The position numbers were made by a program, and so were the translations under genes. The notes under the pieces are model-generated. The model saw only the letters and a list, made by a program, of their open reading frames with translations, searched no databases and was not told the origin of the DNA. This document shows positions 1 through 10,382 of a stretch of DNA of 64,000 bases, piece by piece (within the stretch, counting starts at the first letter, position 1; each line of letters begins with the position of its first letter). Origin of the DNA: an uncultured Eubacteriales bacterium (GTDB lineage Bacteria; Bacillota; Clostridia; Monoglobales; Monoglobaceae); assembly GCA_948468535.1 (NCBI GenBank), contig CAOKIL010000002.1, forward strand, positions 23,795-87,794. The letters are read 5' to 3'.

Positions 1-2782
1 CATTAACTGACTCAGTAGTTGCAAGGTTCGGGAGGTTTTCCTCGTCCATTGTAGCAATTGTAAGTCTGTTGTTCTGCTTCTTAAGAACAGCGCCGAAGTA
101 AACTTCTTCATCACTTGTTACGCCCTTACCAACAGCAACTACATTCGGAACACCTGCATGCTCACTGCTTGATGTAATCTGATCTCTAACTGAACCGTTA
201 AAGAGGAGGTATGTGTTAGCTGAAGTGATTGTATCACCTGAGAAACCAAACTTGAACAATGAACCCGGTACAGTATTCTCATCAAGAACATCATTAACAT
301 TCGTGCTATCTGTAACAGCAGTCTTAAGCTCGCCATCTTGATAGTACTGAACTGAAAGAACTTTTGCACCATCAACAGTTGTTGTACCAATGCTTGTTAC
401 ATAAGCAACACCTGCATTAGCGCTAACTCCTGCGTTCTTGTTGTAGATAACAACTACGTCCAATATACCATTTGAGTTGCCATTAACGTATGCTGCTGCG
501 GCGGCACCTGAAAGTGTCATAAGCTGAGCGCCGTTACCAATCTGGCAGTTTTCTGTAGCATTTGCGCTACCTGCTTTTTCGCCATACTCAAAACTATCTT
601 CTGAACGTCCAATGTAGAATACCATTGTCTCATCAGCTACATCATATTTCTTGCCATTGATAATCAACTGCTTGTCGTCTTCATCATATGAAGATGTAGC
701 ATCTTCTGAAACTGCCTGAAGAGCAAGTGTTGTATCACCATCAGCCTTATCAGCTGAAGCCATTGTAATATTCTTAATTATACCATTTGTAGCACTGAAT
801 GTGATAACCTGACCAACCATTGAATTGATAACATCATCCACATTTCCATTATCCTTGTACTTATATGACACACTATCATCATTATCATTTACAGCATCTT
901 TAACAGCCTGTGATGGATTATCAATTGTTACAGTGCTTGCAAAATCATAAGTACCAATTGAACCATCTCTGTAGAGAATCTGGAGCTGTGGAACAATGCT
1001 TCCGAAGTTACTCGGATTCGGTGCACCATCAAGTACATAACCATAGTTTTCACTAATTGAATTTGTTGTGCCGTTCTTGTCATAAGCAACGATCTTGCCA
1101 TACTTATCAACATAGAATGTACCTGCTGAACCAGCCTTAAGTGTACCATTCTCATAGTAGTTTGCAACTACATCATAATCAACACCGTTGATTGTGTAAG
1201 CAATACCTGTTGAAGATGTGTCTGAAGAAGATGTACGTGATACTGTACCTGTGATTGCTGTGTCACCAATAACTTCGATATCATAGTATACATCTGAAGG
1301 TGTTGTATAAGCAATTACAGAAAGTACATCCCACTGCTTGAGCTGTGTATAATCAAAGTCCTGACCATCTTTTGTGATTCTGATAAGCTGATCATCACTT
1401 GAAGAATTGAAGTCAATCTTATTAAATGAGTTAAGAGTCTGTCTGTCTCCAGGATTGTTAAGGAATGTAACAACGCCTCTGTTTGTTATTTCGTCAACAA
1501 CAGCTGAAGCTGCAACGTTTACGAATATTACATCATAATCTGTTACATCATCATTATCAAGAAGAACAACTTCACCACTGAAAGTTGTATCCTTCTTTAT
1601 GATACCGCTGTCACCAAATACTCTTTCAATTGCAGACTTGCCACCATCCTGGCCAAGGTTTCTACCATTGTAGATAACCTGTACGTCATCAGCAATTCTA
1701 AGCTTTGAAGCAGCACGGTCTGTATCATTCTTCATGTAGCAAAGGTATGTCTGATTGCCCTGCTCCAAGCTATCGAACTTGTCAAGTGTGAATGATGCCT
1801 TTGTGTTTCTGCCTGTAGCTTCTGTGATTGAAAGAAGTGTATCTGTGTCATTCTTGTTATCCTTAGCGTATACAACTACGTCATATCCGAGGTAGTCATT
1901 TGCGTTTGTATCGCCAACTTCAAGATTAACTGTTGTGTCAACTTCATAATCATCAGTTGTTGTGTTTGTACCAAGGAAGTTATCCTCAATGTAGAGAGAA
2001 ATCTTGCTTGTAGCTGATGTATCAATTGTTGTGATGCTGTCAAGACCTGTTACATTGTTAGCTGTAACAATACCTCTGAGCTTCTGGATACCAAGATACT
2101 GGTTCATAAGAGTTCTTCTCGGGCTCCAAGCATCGCCGTCCCATACTACATACTGACCCTGACCTGTACCATAAACATATCTGTCCATGAGAGGTGTGTC
2201 AATAGCATTGTATGTTAACTGAGCAACCTGACCTCTTGTAGCTTCCTGGCTGTCAACTGCGCCCATTACACCTTTGATTACGCCCTGCTGCTGAGCTGCG
2301 AGGAGGTAACCTGTCGGGTAACCGCCGTTTTCTGCTGCGTACGGCTTGTATCCGAGAGTTTCCATCAACATCTTAACAACGTCCTGATAAAGAACCTTAT
2401 CGTCCGGACCGAATGTACCGTCACCATAACCGTTTACGATACCTTGATTTGTTGCCTGTGCAACATAACCTGATGCCCAGTGTGTTGAAGGAACATCTGT
2501 AAATACTGTGTTTGTCTGTGCAACAGCGCCTGTCTGACCCTTGATTCTTGCAACAATAACTGCAATTTCAGCTCTTGTGATTGAATCGTTGGGACGGAAC
2601 TCCATAACGCCGTTATTGTCGTTGTCGTCACCGGTGAGAACACCGAGCTTGTTTAATGTTTCGATTGCTTCAACGTAATTGTCGCCGTCCTGCACATCAC
2701 CAAAGGTCTGCGCGAAAGCAACTGTGCTTACCATCATAGCGAAAACTGCTACTAAAGCAATCACCTTTTTGAGATTTCTCAT
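1..2782 (-). CDS. S-layer homology (SLH) domain surface protein, C-terminus cut by window edge
   Basis: Reading leftward from an ATG at 2782, the frame stays open to base 2, giving about 927 residues with no stop, so the C-terminus lies outside the window. A typical signal peptide (basic MRNLKK start, hydrophobic core, AFA-Q cut near residue 24) is followed by three SLH-like repeats at roughly 25-84, 93-150 and 151-201; FTDVPSTHWA and NGYGDGTFGPDD in repeat 2 are classic. SLH repeats anchor proteins to pyruvylated secondary wall polymers. The remaining 700 residues are Asp/Asn/Thr/Ser-rich beta-type sequence with no catalytic motif I recognise. The RBS AAGGAGG lies 9 bases before the start. 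Probably an S-layer or surface-array structural protein; the function of the long distal part is unknown. Confidence 0.9.
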   Translation of the reverse strand, partial: MRNLKKVIALVAVFAMMVSTVAFAQTFGDVQDGDNYVEAIETLNKLGVLTGDDNDNNGVMEFRPNDSITRAEIAVIVARIKGQTGAVAQTNTVFTDVPSTHWASGYVAQATNQGIVNGYGDGTFGPDDKVLYQDVVKMLMETLGYKPYAAENGGYPTGYLLAAQQQGVIKGVMGAVDSQEATRGQVAQLTYNAIDTPLMDRYVYGTGQGQYVVWDGDAWSPRRTLMNQYLGIQKLRGIVTANNVTGLDSITTIDTSATSKISLYIEDNFLGTNTTTDDYEVDTTVNLEVGDTNANDYLGYDVVVYAKDNKNDTDTLLSITEATGRNTKASFTLDKFDSLEQGNQTYLCYMKNDTDRAASKLRIADDVQVIYNGRNLGQDGGKSAIERVFGDSGIIKKDTTFSGEVVLLDNDDVTDYDVIFVNVAASAVVDEITNRGVVTFLNNPGDRQTLNSFNKIDFNSSSDDQLIRITKDGQDFDYTQLKQWDVLSVIAYTTPSDVYYDIEVIGDTAITGTVSRTSSSDTSSTGIAYTINGVDYDVVANYYENGTLKAGSAGTFYVDKYGKIVAYDKNGTTNSISENYGYVLDGAPNPSNFGSIVPQLQILYRDGSIGTYDFASTVTIDNPSQAVKDAVNDNDDSVSYKYKDNGNVDDVINSMVGQVITFSATNGIIKNITMASADKADGDTTLALQAVSEDATSSYDEDDKQLIINGKKYDVADETMVFYIGRSEDSFEYGEKAGSANATENCQIGNGAQLMTLSGAAAAAYVNGNSNGILDVVVIYNKNAGVSANAGVAYVTSIGTTTVDGAKVLSVQYYQDGELKTAVTDSTNVNDVLDENTVPGSLFKFGFSGDTITSANTYLLFNGSVRDQITSSSEHAGVPNVVAVGKGVTSDEEVYFGAVLKKQNNRLTIATMDEENLPNLATTESVN

Positions 2783-2985
2783 GTCTCAAATCCTCCTTAA
2801 AATATTAAAATTTTAATTTTTTTTACAAAATTAATTTATATAAACCAAAAGAAGAACGACAGAACAATTTTATCCTATCATACAATCTTTTAGCTTACTA
2901 CAGATTATAACACCAAACAGTCTAAATTGTCAATAAGTATTTTGATATTTAACTGTTTTGTGACATATTTACCAAAACACTTCGC

Positions 2986-4596
2986 CTATTTTTGTGAACA
3001 TCTTAGCGAATTATATACAAACTGTTTAAACAACGGATGTGGTCTGTTGGGTCTTGTTTTAAATTCCGGATGGAACTGAACTCCTACAAACCAAGGATGG
3101 TCACTGATCTCAACTATTTCTGCCAGCCTGTTGTCGGGTGAAGTTCCCGCTATTATCAGTCCGGCATCTTTTAGCTTATCTCTGAAGTCGTTGTTCATCT
3201 CATATCTGTGTCTGTGTCTTTCACTTATTTGTTCTGTTTGATAAGCGGCTTTTGCAAATATGCTTTCTTCTTTCAATGTGCAGGGATAAGCTCCAAGTCG
3301 CATCGTTCCGCCCATATCTGAAATATTCTTCTGCTCAGGCATTAAGTCTATAACCGGATACGGCGTGTCAGCGTTAAGCTCTGAACTATGCGCATCAGTC
3401 ATACCTGCAACATTTCTCGCATACTCAACCACTGCAAGCTGCATTCCGAGACATATTCCCAAAAACGGAACTTTATTCTCTCTTGCAAACTTGATAGCTG
3501 ATATCTTGCCTTCAATACCTCTGTCACCAAATCCACCCGGAACAAGTATTCCGTCTGCACTGCCGAGAAGTTCTGCGGCATTATCATCGGTGACTTCTTC
3601 TGCATCGACCCAATCGATGTCAACATCTGCACCTATATCAAATCCACCGTGACGAAGCGCCTCCACCACGCTGAGGTACGCATCGTGAAGTGCCACATAC
3701 TTACCTACAAGAGCAATCTTAACTTTTTTATTAAGATTCTTTACTTTTTCTATTATACTGTTCCATTCAGTCAAGTCAGGTTCATTTGCGTCAATCCCAA
3801 GTCTTTCGCAAACCTTTCCGGACAGACCCTGCTTTTCAAGCATTATCGGAACATCATAGATAGTATCACAGTTAAGGTTCTCAAAAACACAATCCTTTGA
3901 AATATTACAGAACAGTGCAATCTTATCTCTCTGTGATTGTTCAAGCGGAACTTCGCTTCTGCAAATCAGCATATCAGGCTGAATACCTATGCTCAAAAGT
4001 TCTTTAACACTGTGCTGAGTCGGCTTTGACTTAAGTTCGCCCGATGTTTTAAGATACGGAACAAGTGTCACATGAATATACATAACGTTTGAACGTCCCA
4101 CATCACCGGCGACCTGTCTTATCGCTTCAAGGAACGGCTGGCTTTCTATATCTCCGACCGTGCCTCCAATTTCAGTAATCACCACATCGGAACTTCCTTC
4201 ATTTCCTACATCATAAATCTTTTGCTTAATCTCATCTGTGATGTGCGGAATAACCTGAACGGTTCCTCCGAGGTATGCCCCCTGTCTCTCTTTAGTAATA
4301 ACAGAGTTATATACCTTACCGGTTGTAATATTACTGTTTTTTGTAAGATTTTCATCAATAAATCTTTCATAATGACCCAAATCCAAATCAGTTTCCGCAC
4401 CGTCATCCGTGACAAACACCTCACCGTGTTGATACGGACTCATTGTGCCTGGGTCAATATTGATATAGGGGTCAAACTTTTGAATTGTAACTCTTAGACC
4501 TCTTGTTTTGAGCAAACGCCCTAAAGAAGCCGCTGTTATTCCCTTGCCGATACCGGAAACAACGCCGCCGGTAACGAAAATATATTTTACAGCCAA
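2986..4596 (-). CDS. pyrG: CTP synthase
   Basis: Cytosolic enzyme that converts UTP to CTP with ATP and glutamine, the last step of de novo pyrimidine nucleotide synthesis. At 536 residues it has full family length. The amidoligase domain starts with the P-loop-like [10 protein letters not shown] (residues 10-19) and [17 protein letters not shown]. The C-terminal class I glutamine amidotransferase domain has the nucleophile region LGICLGMQ (near residue 380) and the His-Glu pair in GVQFHPEF. It is monocistronic: an SLH gene follows on the same strand 200 bases downstream, and panB diverges upstream. Confidence 0.98.
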   Translation of the reverse strand: MAVKYIFVTGGVVSGIGKGITAASLGRLLKTRGLRVTIQKFDPYINIDPGTMSPYQHGEVFVTDDGAETDLDLGHYERFIDENLTKNSNITTGKVYNSVITKERQGAYLGGTVQVIPHITDEIKQKIYDVGNEGSSDVVITEIGGTVGDIESQPFLEAIRQVAGDVGRSNVMYIHVTLVPYLKTSGELKSKPTQHSVKELLSIGIQPDMLICRSEVPLEQSQRDKIALFCNISKDCVFENLNCDTIYDVPIMLEKQGLSGKVCERLGIDANEPDLTEWNSIIEKVKNLNKKVKIALVGKYVALHDAYLSVVEALRHGGFDIGADVDIDWVDAEEVTDDNAAELLGSADGILVPGGFGDRGIEGKISAIKFARENKVPFLGICLGMQLAVVEYARNVAGMTDAHSSELNADTPYPVIDLMPEQKNISDMGGTMRLGAYPCTLKEESIFAKAAYQTEQISERHRHRYEMNNDFRDKLKDAGLIIAGTSPDNRLAEIVEISDHPWFVGVQFHPEFKTRPNRPHPLFKQFVYNSLRCSQK

Positions 4597-4759
4597 AGTA
4601 TTTCCCCCTTATCAGAACAAAAATTAAAAGGCATGAAATCACTTTAATGATACATACCAGCTTATAGTATTTTAATACCTTATTCTGATAATGTCAAGTC
4701 AATTTTAGAAAATGTTTTAAAATTGTAATCGTTTGTAACTTTATGTAACAAAAAAGTAT

Positions 4760-4789
4760 TTGCAATTTTACAAATTGTATGATATACTC
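4760..4789 (+). promoter_or_regulatory. SigA-type promoter of panBCD
   Basis: TTGCAA (4760-4765), an 18-base spacer and TATACT (4784-4789). The predicted start near 4795 is the first base of the hairpin leader described next. Confidence 0.6.
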
Positions 4790-4791
4790 AT

Positions 4792-4955
4792 TTTGTCGTC
4801 GCAATATGTGTAACACCGTGTCTGTTATATATGACGACAAAAGCTTTGATTGGGTTCCCAACAGAGACTAATTTTTTTTTAAATTTTTGATATATCCTTT
4901 TTGGGGTATATCTTTCTCTGTTTGGATACCTTTATACTTAGGTATCTATTTTTTA
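4792..4955 (+). promoter_or_regulatory. structured leader of panBCD with terminal hairpin; candidate pan-motif RNA
   Basis: About 245 bases separate the promoter from panB. The first 160 hold four pairing elements: a 10-bp stem TTTTGTCGTC/GACGACAAAA (4792-4801 with 4832-4841); CCAACAGAGA (4858-4867) pairing with TCTCTGTTTGG (4915-4925) with one bulged T; an inner stem GATATATCC/GGGTATATC (4889-4897 with 4904-4912); and a terminator-like hairpin GATACCT/AGGTATC followed by TATTTTTT (4925-4954). Known: the pan RNA motif of Firmicutes sits upstream of panB operons and consists of stems with bulged bases. I cannot confirm the consensus by eye; the identification rests on position plus structure. 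Confidence 0.5.
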
Positions 4956-5040
4956 TACCATCAATAAAATCTGTATGGATATTTTATAACTTAATATATT
5001 AATTGAAGAAACTCTATATTATTGGTAAAGGAGAGCGAAA

Positions 5041-5847
5041 ATGTCAAAACAAACCAATATTAAAAAAGTAACAACAAGCATTATTCGTAAAATGAAAGGC
5101 TTCGAAAAAATCTCAATGCTGACGGCATATGATTATTCTATGGCAAAACTGGTTGACAGCGTCGGCTGCAACATGATTTTGGTCGGAGATTCGCTGGGCA
5201 ATGTTATGCTTGGCTATGACGATACAACACATGTCACAATGGCGGACATGATTCATCACACAAAAGCAGTTGCCAGAGGCGCTAAACATAGCATGGTCGT
5301 TGCGGATATGCCGTTTTTGTCATGTCATCTCGGTGTTTATGAAGCAGTCAAAAATGCCGGTGCTCTGATTGCGGAAGGCGGCGCGGCGGCTGTGAAGCTG
5401 GAGGGCGGCGAAGAGGTAGCAGAAATTATTACTGCTATCACAAACGCCGGAATTCCCGTGTGCGGTCACCTGGGATTGACTCCGCAGAGCGTTAACCAAC
5501 TCGGCGGATACAGAGTTCAGGCAAAAACCGAAGAATCAGCCGAAAAACTTATTCGCAACGCTAAAGCAGTGGAGGAAGCAGGCGCATTTTGTATTGTACT
5601 CGAATGTATACCGCACGAGCTTGCAAAAAAGGTTTCTGAGGAACTGAACATTCCGACAATAGGAATCGGCGCAGGTCCGTACTGTGACGGACAAGTTTTG
5701 GTTCTTCATGATATGCTCGGAATGTTTGATGATTATGTTCCATCATTTGTTAAGAGTTTTGCCAATGTCGGCGAGGTTATAACAGACGGCGTTGCTAAAT
5801 ATATCGAAGAAGTAAAATCAGGAACATTTCCGGTTTCAAAGAAATAG
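5041..5847 (+). CDS. panB: 3-methyl-2-oxobutanoate hydroxymethyltransferase
   Basis: First enzyme of pantothenate synthesis: it transfers a hydroxymethyl group from 5,10-methylene-THF to alpha-ketoisovalerate, giving ketopantoate. At 268 residues it has family length. The TIM-barrel signatures are [12 protein letters not shown], the metal-binding [15 protein letters not shown] (near residue 48), VADMPFLS and LECIPHEL. The start ATG has AAAGGAG 7 bases upstream. It is the first gene of panB-panC-panD; the panC gene starts 17 bases after its stop. The start is transcribed from the structured leader at 4792. Confidence 0.98.
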   Translation: MSKQTNIKKVTTSIIRKMKGFEKISMLTAYDYSMAKLVDSVGCNMILVGDSLGNVMLGYDDTTHVTMADMIHHTKAVARGAKHSMVVADMPFLSCHLGVYEAVKNAGALIAEGGAAAVKLEGGEEVAEIITAITNAGIPVCGHLGLTPQSVNQLGGYRVQAKTEESAEKLIRNAKAVEEAGAFCIVLECIPHELAKKVSEELNIPTIGIGAGPYCDGQVLVLHDMLGMFDDYVPSFVKSFANVGEVITDGVAKYIEEVKSGTFPVSKK

Positions 5848-5864
5848 AGATGGAGGTTGTTGCT

Positions 5865-6716
5865 ATGAGAATTATTACCACACCGGCAGAACTGAATGAA
5901 TACTCAAAAGAACAGAAAAAACAAGGAAAGTCTATCGGACTTGTTCCAACTATGGGATATCTGCATGACGGACACAAATCTCTTATCGAAAAAAGCTCCG
6001 CACAGAATGATATAACAATTGTCAGCGTATTTGTAAACCCAACTCAATTTGGCGAGAACGAGGACTTAGACACATATCCGAGAGACTTGGAGCATGACAA
6101 AATTGTAGCTAAAGACGGCGGTGCGAATGTCATTTTTCATCCCACGCCATCTGACATGTATCCTGAAAATTACGGAACATATGTGAGCGTTGACAGTGAT
6201 ATAACAAAAATTCTATGCGGAAAGTCGCGTCCGACTCATTTTATGGGTGTTACAACCATTGTGAACAAATTATTCAATATTTCACTTGCGGACAGAGCGT
6301 ATTTCGGACAGAAAGACGCACAGCAGCTTGCAGTTATAATGCGAATGGTCGCAGACCTAAACATGAATATTAAAATCATACCTTGTCCCATAGTGCGTGA
6401 GAAAGACGGACTTGCAATGAGTTCAAGAAACACATATCTTTCTGCTTCCGAAAGACAAGAGGCTCTTGTTCTGAGCCGTTCACTAAGACAAGCAGAAGAT
6501 GAGATAAAAAACGGTGAAACAAATATAGAGAAAATTAAGTCAGACATACGCCGTACTATATCTGCATCAAATATTGCTGATATTGAATATATTGAAGCAT
6601 ACACATTTCCGGGTCTCATGCCATGCAGCGAGAAACTCAGCGGTCAAACTCTTTTTGCGCTTGCAATCAGATTTGGCAGCACACGGCTTATTGACAATAT
6701 AATTGTTAAACCGTAA
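5865..6716 (+). CDS. panC: pantothenate synthetase (pantoate--beta-alanine ligase)
   Basis: Condenses pantoate with beta-alanine using ATP, via pantoyl-adenylate. Family motifs are all present: [11 protein letters not shown] (the HxGH-type nucleotide site), [18 protein letters not shown] and [10 protein letters not shown]. An in-frame ATG exists at 5850, but its second codon is the GGAGG ribosome site of the ATG at 5865. The later start fits the usual protein start ([10 protein letters not shown]) and gives 283 residues. It is the middle gene of panBCD; PanD just downstream supplies the beta-alanine. Confidence 0.97.
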   Translation: MRIITTPAELNEYSKEQKKQGKSIGLVPTMGYLHDGHKSLIEKSSAQNDITIVSVFVNPTQFGENEDLDTYPRDLEHDKIVAKDGGANVIFHPTPSDMYPENYGTYVSVDSDITKILCGKSRPTHFMGVTTIVNKLFNISLADRAYFGQKDAQQLAVIMRMVADLNMNIKIIPCPIVREKDGLAMSSRNTYLSASERQEALVLSRSLRQAEDEIKNGETNIEKIKSDIRRTISASNIADIEYIEAYTFPGLMPCSEKLSGQTLFALAIRFGSTRLIDNIIVKP

Positions 6717-6735
6717 AACAATGGGAGGTCATATT

Positions 6736-7083
6736 ATGAATATAGAAGTAATGTGTTCAAAGATACACCGTGCTAAAGTTACTGAGGCCAATTTGAGCTA
6801 TGTTGGTTCAGTCACAATAGATGAGAATTGGATGGATGAAGTGGGAATCCTAAACAATCAGCAAGTTCATATAGTCAATGTAACAAACGGCGAAAGGCTC
6901 ATAACCTATGCCATTCCCGGAGAACGCGGCAGTGGAGTGGTATGCCTTAACGGCGCAGCGGCACACAAAGCAAGCGTTGGAGACACAGTTATAATTATCG
7001 CATACGCCTCTATGAATTATGACGAGGCAAAAACGTTTAAGCCAAAAGTTAAGTTCATCTCTGAAAGTATAAACATAGAATAA
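6736..7083 (+). CDS. panD: aspartate 1-decarboxylase proenzyme
   Basis: Makes beta-alanine from aspartate for PanC. It is a small pyruvoyl enzyme made as a proenzyme and self-cleaved. Counting from the ATG at 6736, the cleavage site Gly24-Ser25 sits in YVGSVTID exactly where the family needs it, which also decides the start. An upstream in-frame ATG at 6721 lies at the GGGAGG ribosome site itself. At 115 residues it is slightly shorter than the E. coli enzyme. Last gene of the operon, followed by a strong terminator. Confidence 0.97.
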   Translation: MNIEVMCSKIHRAKVTEANLSYVGSVTIDENWMDEVGILNNQQVHIVNVTNGERLITYAIPGERGSGVVCLNGAAAHKASVGDTVIIIAYASMNYDEAKTFKPKVKFISESINIE

Positions 7084-7087
7084 AATC

Positions 7088-7126
7088 AAAAGTCAGTATC
7101 TGCAATTGCGGATACTGACTTTTTTG
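7088..7126 (+). terminator. terminator of panBCD, works in both directions
   Basis: AAAAGTCAGTATC and GATACTGACTTTTTT form a long AT-flanked stem around a 10-base loop; the opposite strand also ends in T residues and may terminate the convergent pckG transcript. Confidence 0.9.
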
Positions 7127-7145
7127 TTTAATATTTTAAGTTAGA

Positions 7146-8930
7146 TTATGCGTTAAGATTCTTTTCGAGAATATCAAGCTGCTTCTTAATCTCAGCCGGT
7201 AATCTATCACCGAACTGTGCGAAGTATTCCTTAATATTTTCAAGATCTTCCTTCCAAACCTCTTTATCAACACTGAGAAGCTCATTAAGCTGCTCATCAG
7301 AAATACCAAGACCTGTTGTATCAATATCAGAAGCTGTCGGAAGCAGACCGATTTCGCTGTCATGAGCGTCTGCCTTACCTGCAACGCGGTCAAGAATCCA
7401 GAGGAGAACTCTCATATTATCACCGAATCCCGGCCACAGGAAGTTGCCGTCCTCGTCTTTTCTGAACCAGTTTACATGGAAAATCTCAGGAGCGTTATCG
7501 CCGAGCTTTTCGCCCATTTCGAGCCAGTGTCCAAAGTAATCAGCCATGTTGTAACCAACAAACGGCTTCATAGCCATCGGGTCACGTCTTACAACACCTA
7601 CAGCACCTGCTGCTGCTGCTGTTGTTTCAGATGCCATTGTTGCACCAACGAATACACCGTGGTTCCAGTCACGAGCCTGATATACCAGCGGAGCTGTCTT
7701 AGCACGGCGGCCACCGAATACGATAGCTGAAATCGGAACACCCTGAGGATTCTCGAACTCAGATGAGATACACGGGCAGTTCTTTGCCGGAGCTGTAAAT
7801 CTTGAGTTAGGATGAGCAAGGTTACCCTCGAATTTTGTACCGTCAACCTTTTCGCCGAGCCAGTTTGTGCAGTTCTTCGGCGGGTTCTTGTCAAGACCTT
7901 CCCACCATACTGTCATATCGTCATTGTTTATAGCAACATTTGTAAAAATTGTACCCTTCTTTGTTGACTCAAGTGCGTTAAAGTTTGTCTTTTCGCTTGT
8001 ACCCGGAGCAACGCCAAAGAATCCTGCTTCAGGATTAATTGCATAGAGCTTGCCGTCCTCAGGATTGATTCTGAGCCATGCGATATCATCGCCCACTGTC
8101 CAAACTTTATAGCCCTTTTCCTTTAAATATTCCGGCGGAATAAGCATAGCCAGATTTGTCTTACCGCAGGCACTGGGGAATGCTGCGGCGATATACTTAA
8201 CTTCACCCTGAGGATTCTCAAGACCTAAGATAAGCATATGTTCAGCCATCCAACCTTCATTTTTTCCAAGGTATGATGCAATTCTGAGTGCAAAGCACTT
8301 TTTGCCCAAAAGAACATTACCGCCGTAAGCTGAGTTAACTGACATGATTGTATTATCCTGCGGGAACTGTACTATATATCTGTCCTCAGGATTAACGTCC
8401 TTCTTTGCGTGCAGACACTTAACAAAATCGCCGTCTGTACCAAGTGCATCCATAACAGCACTGCCCACTCTTGTCATGATATCCATGTTAAGAACAACAT
8501 AAATACTGTCTGTAAGCTCAATACCAATCTTTGAGAACGGTGAGTTAACAGGACCCATTGAATAAGGAATAATGTACATTGTTCTGCCATTCATTGCACC
8601 TGTGTACAGAGCTTTAAGCTTTGCATACATTTCAGCCGGATCCATCCAGTTGTTGATAGGACCTGCTTCTTCTTCAGTCGGTGTACAGATAAATGTTCTG
8701 TCCTCAACACGAGCAACGTCGTTCTCGGCTGTTCTGTGATAGTAACAGCCCGGAAGCTTTTCTTCATTCAATTTAATTATCTCGCCTGTCTTTACGGCTT
8801 CTGCACGGAGAGCCTCAAGCTGTTCCTCACTGCCGTCAATCCAAACAACTTTATCCGGCTGGCACATAGCAATCTGTTCTTCCAGCCATTTGTTTACCTT
8901 TTCATTACTGCATTTTGTAAATTCAGCCAT
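7146..8930 (-). CDS. pckG: phosphoenolpyruvate carboxykinase (GTP)
   Basis: Interconverts oxaloacetate and PEP with GTP/GDP. In anaerobes it often runs in the carboxylating direction to fix CO2, or serves gluconeogenesis. At 594 residues it matches the GTP-dependent family rather than the roughly 530-residue ATP family. Visible motifs: PYSMGPVNSPFSKIG near residue 124, the hyper-reactive Cys P-loop FPSACGKTNLAML (around 250), and the nucleotide-binding EGLDKNPP and VFVGATMASE segments. The RBS AGGAGG sits before the ATG. Single gene, convergent with panD. Confidence 0.97.
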   Translation of the reverse strand: MAEFTKCSNEKVNKWLEEQIAMCQPDKVVWIDGSEEQLEALRAEAVKTGEIIKLNEEKLPGCYYHRTAENDVARVEDRTFICTPTEEEAGPINNWMDPAEMYAKLKALYTGAMNGRTMYIIPYSMGPVNSPFSKIGIELTDSIYVVLNMDIMTRVGSAVMDALGTDGDFVKCLHAKKDVNPEDRYIVQFPQDNTIMSVNSAYGGNVLLGKKCFALRIASYLGKNEGWMAEHMLILGLENPQGEVKYIAAAFPSACGKTNLAMLIPPEYLKEKGYKVWTVGDDIAWLRINPEDGKLYAINPEAGFFGVAPGTSEKTNFNALESTKKGTIFTNVAINNDDMTVWWEGLDKNPPKNCTNWLGEKVDGTKFEGNLAHPNSRFTAPAKNCPCISSEFENPQGVPISAIVFGGRRAKTAPLVYQARDWNHGVFVGATMASETTAAAAGAVGVVRRDPMAMKPFVGYNMADYFGHWLEMGEKLGDNAPEIFHVNWFRKDEDGNFLWPGFGDNMRVLLWILDRVAGKADAHDSEIGLLPTASDIDTTGLGISDEQLNELLSVDKEVWKEDLENIKEYFAQFGDRLPAEIKKQLDILEKNLNA

Positions 8931-9140
8931 TTGTTTTCCTCCTGAATATTATTTTAACATCTTAAACTTAAAGATATCATAATTTTCTGCATACAATTTT
9001 ACACCAAATATTTTCCTGTGTCAAATACAAATTTAATCGAATTGTCTCTTTTTTCACAATATCTACACCCGTGATAAATATGTACAAAATTTTTAATAAA
9101 ATTTGTATATTATAACCATTATGATGTTAACCGACCCAAT

Positions 9141-9161
9141 TCAGCCCATATAATGGGCTGA
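9141..9161. promoter_or_regulatory. perfect 9-bp inverted repeat upstream of the mreB-family gene
   Basis: TCAGCCCAT, a 3-base centre and ATGGGCTGA. It lies 48 bases before the -35 box of the downstream promoter, so it may be an operator; no T-run follows, so it is not an obvious terminator. The rest of the 393-base gap before the gene shows nothing else. Confidence 0.4.
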
Positions 9162-9208
9162 TGATAGTATAAAGTCGATTGTTGTCACAGAGTTTCTGTT
9201 TAAATTTG

Positions 9209-9237
9209 TTGACAATATATGCATTTTAGGCTAAAAT
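9209..9237 (+). promoter_or_regulatory. SigA-type promoter of the mreB-family gene
   Basis: TTGACA (9209-9214), a 17-base spacer and TAAAAT (9232-9237), giving a start near 9244 and an 80-base leader. Confidence 0.75.
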
Positions 9238-9323
9238 AATTTTGTTGCATAATTGTAATATTTTTGTAATAAATAAACCACCCGGTATGACATCCAATGG
9301 GTGAACATATAAAGGAGATATTT

Positions 9324-10328
9324 ATGTTTGGGCAAGATATGGGAATAGATTTGGGTACTTCAACCGTACTTATATACGTCAAAGGAAGAGGTATCATTGA
9401 CCGGGAACCTTCGGTTGTTGCCGTAGACAAAAATACGGACAAGCTTCTGGCTGTCGGTGCTGAAGCTCAAAAAATGCTGGGCAGAACACCCGGAAATATA
9501 ATCGCTGTCAAGCCGCTTAAAGATGGTGTAATCTCGGACTATTCAACTGCCGAAAGAATGCTTAAATATTTTATACAAAAGGCGACAGGCGGCAGTATAA
9601 TGGGCGCATTCTTGAAGCCAAGAATAGTTATCAGCGTACCGAGCAATATAAGCGAAGTTGAAGAACGCGCAGTTATTGATGCCGGAATTCAATCAGGCGC
9701 AGGACGCGTTAATCTGATTGAAGAACCGCTTGCCGCTGCCCTGGGTGTTGGTATAAATGTTGCCGAAGCAAAAGGCAGTGTTGTAGTAGATATTGGCGGC
9801 GGAACCTGCGATATAGCTGTGATTTCACTCGGTGGAATTGTGATTAGTGATTCGATAAAAATCGCCGGTGACAGTTTCGACGATTCGATAATAAGATACA
9901 TACGCAAAAAATATAATGTTCTTATCGGTGAAAGAACGGCAGAACAGCTTAAAATAAAAATCGGATGTGTTTACAGACGCGACAAACTTCTTGCCATGGA
10001 GGCAAGAGGAAGAAGTCTGGTATCGGGATTGCCGAAAACAATACAAATTTCAAGCGATGAAATTCTGGAAGCTCTCCGCGAACCTGCCGGTTCAATTATC
10101 GATGCAGTTAGAACCCTGCTTGAAAAAACTCCGCCCGAACTCATCGGAGATGTATGCCGGGAAGGCATTATTCTAACCGGTGGCTGTTCACAGATTTACG
10201 GTATAACTCAACTAATACGCCGTGAACTGAACATGAAGGCGCGTGTTGCAGATGACCCTGAAACTTGCGTTGTTATCGGGACAGGCATGGCGCTTGATAA
10301 TCCTGAAATGCTGAAAAACAGAAGATAA
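9324..10328 (+). CDS. MreB/Mbl-family rod-shape actin
   Basis: Bacterial actin homologue that polymerises under the membrane and guides peptidoglycan elongation with RodA, MreC and MreD. At 334 residues it has family length. The actin-ATPase phosphate-1 loop MGIDLGTSTVLIYVKG (near residue 6), phosphate-2 loop VVDIGGGTCDIAVISLGG (near 156) and adenosine motif IILTGGCSQIYGI (near 280) are complete. The ATG at 9324 follows AAAGGAG at 9311-9317; an upstream in-frame ATG at 9297 has no ribosome site. It is isolated from mreC/mreD, so it could be an Mbl or MreBH paralogue rather than the main MreB. Confidence 0.92.
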   Translation: MFGQDMGIDLGTSTVLIYVKGRGIIDREPSVVAVDKNTDKLLAVGAEAQKMLGRTPGNIIAVKPLKDGVISDYSTAERMLKYFIQKATGGSIMGAFLKPRIVISVPSNISEVEERAVIDAGIQSGAGRVNLIEEPLAAALGVGINVAEAKGSVVVDIGGGTCDIAVISLGGIVISDSIKIAGDSFDDSIIRYIRKKYNVLIGERTAEQLKIKIGCVYRRDKLLAMEARGRSLVSGLPKTIQISSDEILEALREPAGSIIDAVRTLLEKTPPELIGDVCREGIILTGGCSQIYGITQLIRRELNMKARVADDPETCVVIGTGMALDNPEMLKNRR

Positions 10329-10330
10329 TA

Positions 10331-10366
10331 AAAAGGACTGCACTTTAAAAAGTACAGTCCTTTTTT
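10331..10366. terminator. bidirectional terminator between convergent genes
   Basis: AAAAGGACTG and CAGTCCTTTT with an inner ACTTT/AAAGT pairing; flanked by A and T runs, so it can serve both the mreB-family and ABC ATPase transcripts. Confidence 0.85.
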
Positions 10367-10382
10367 ATAAATAAAATTAATC

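Noticed and set aside
139..2643. Several 69-83 codon minus-strand ORFs inside 1-2782
   Set aside because: They are in other frames of the long SLH gene, which is open across the whole stretch with a signal peptide and SLH repeats.
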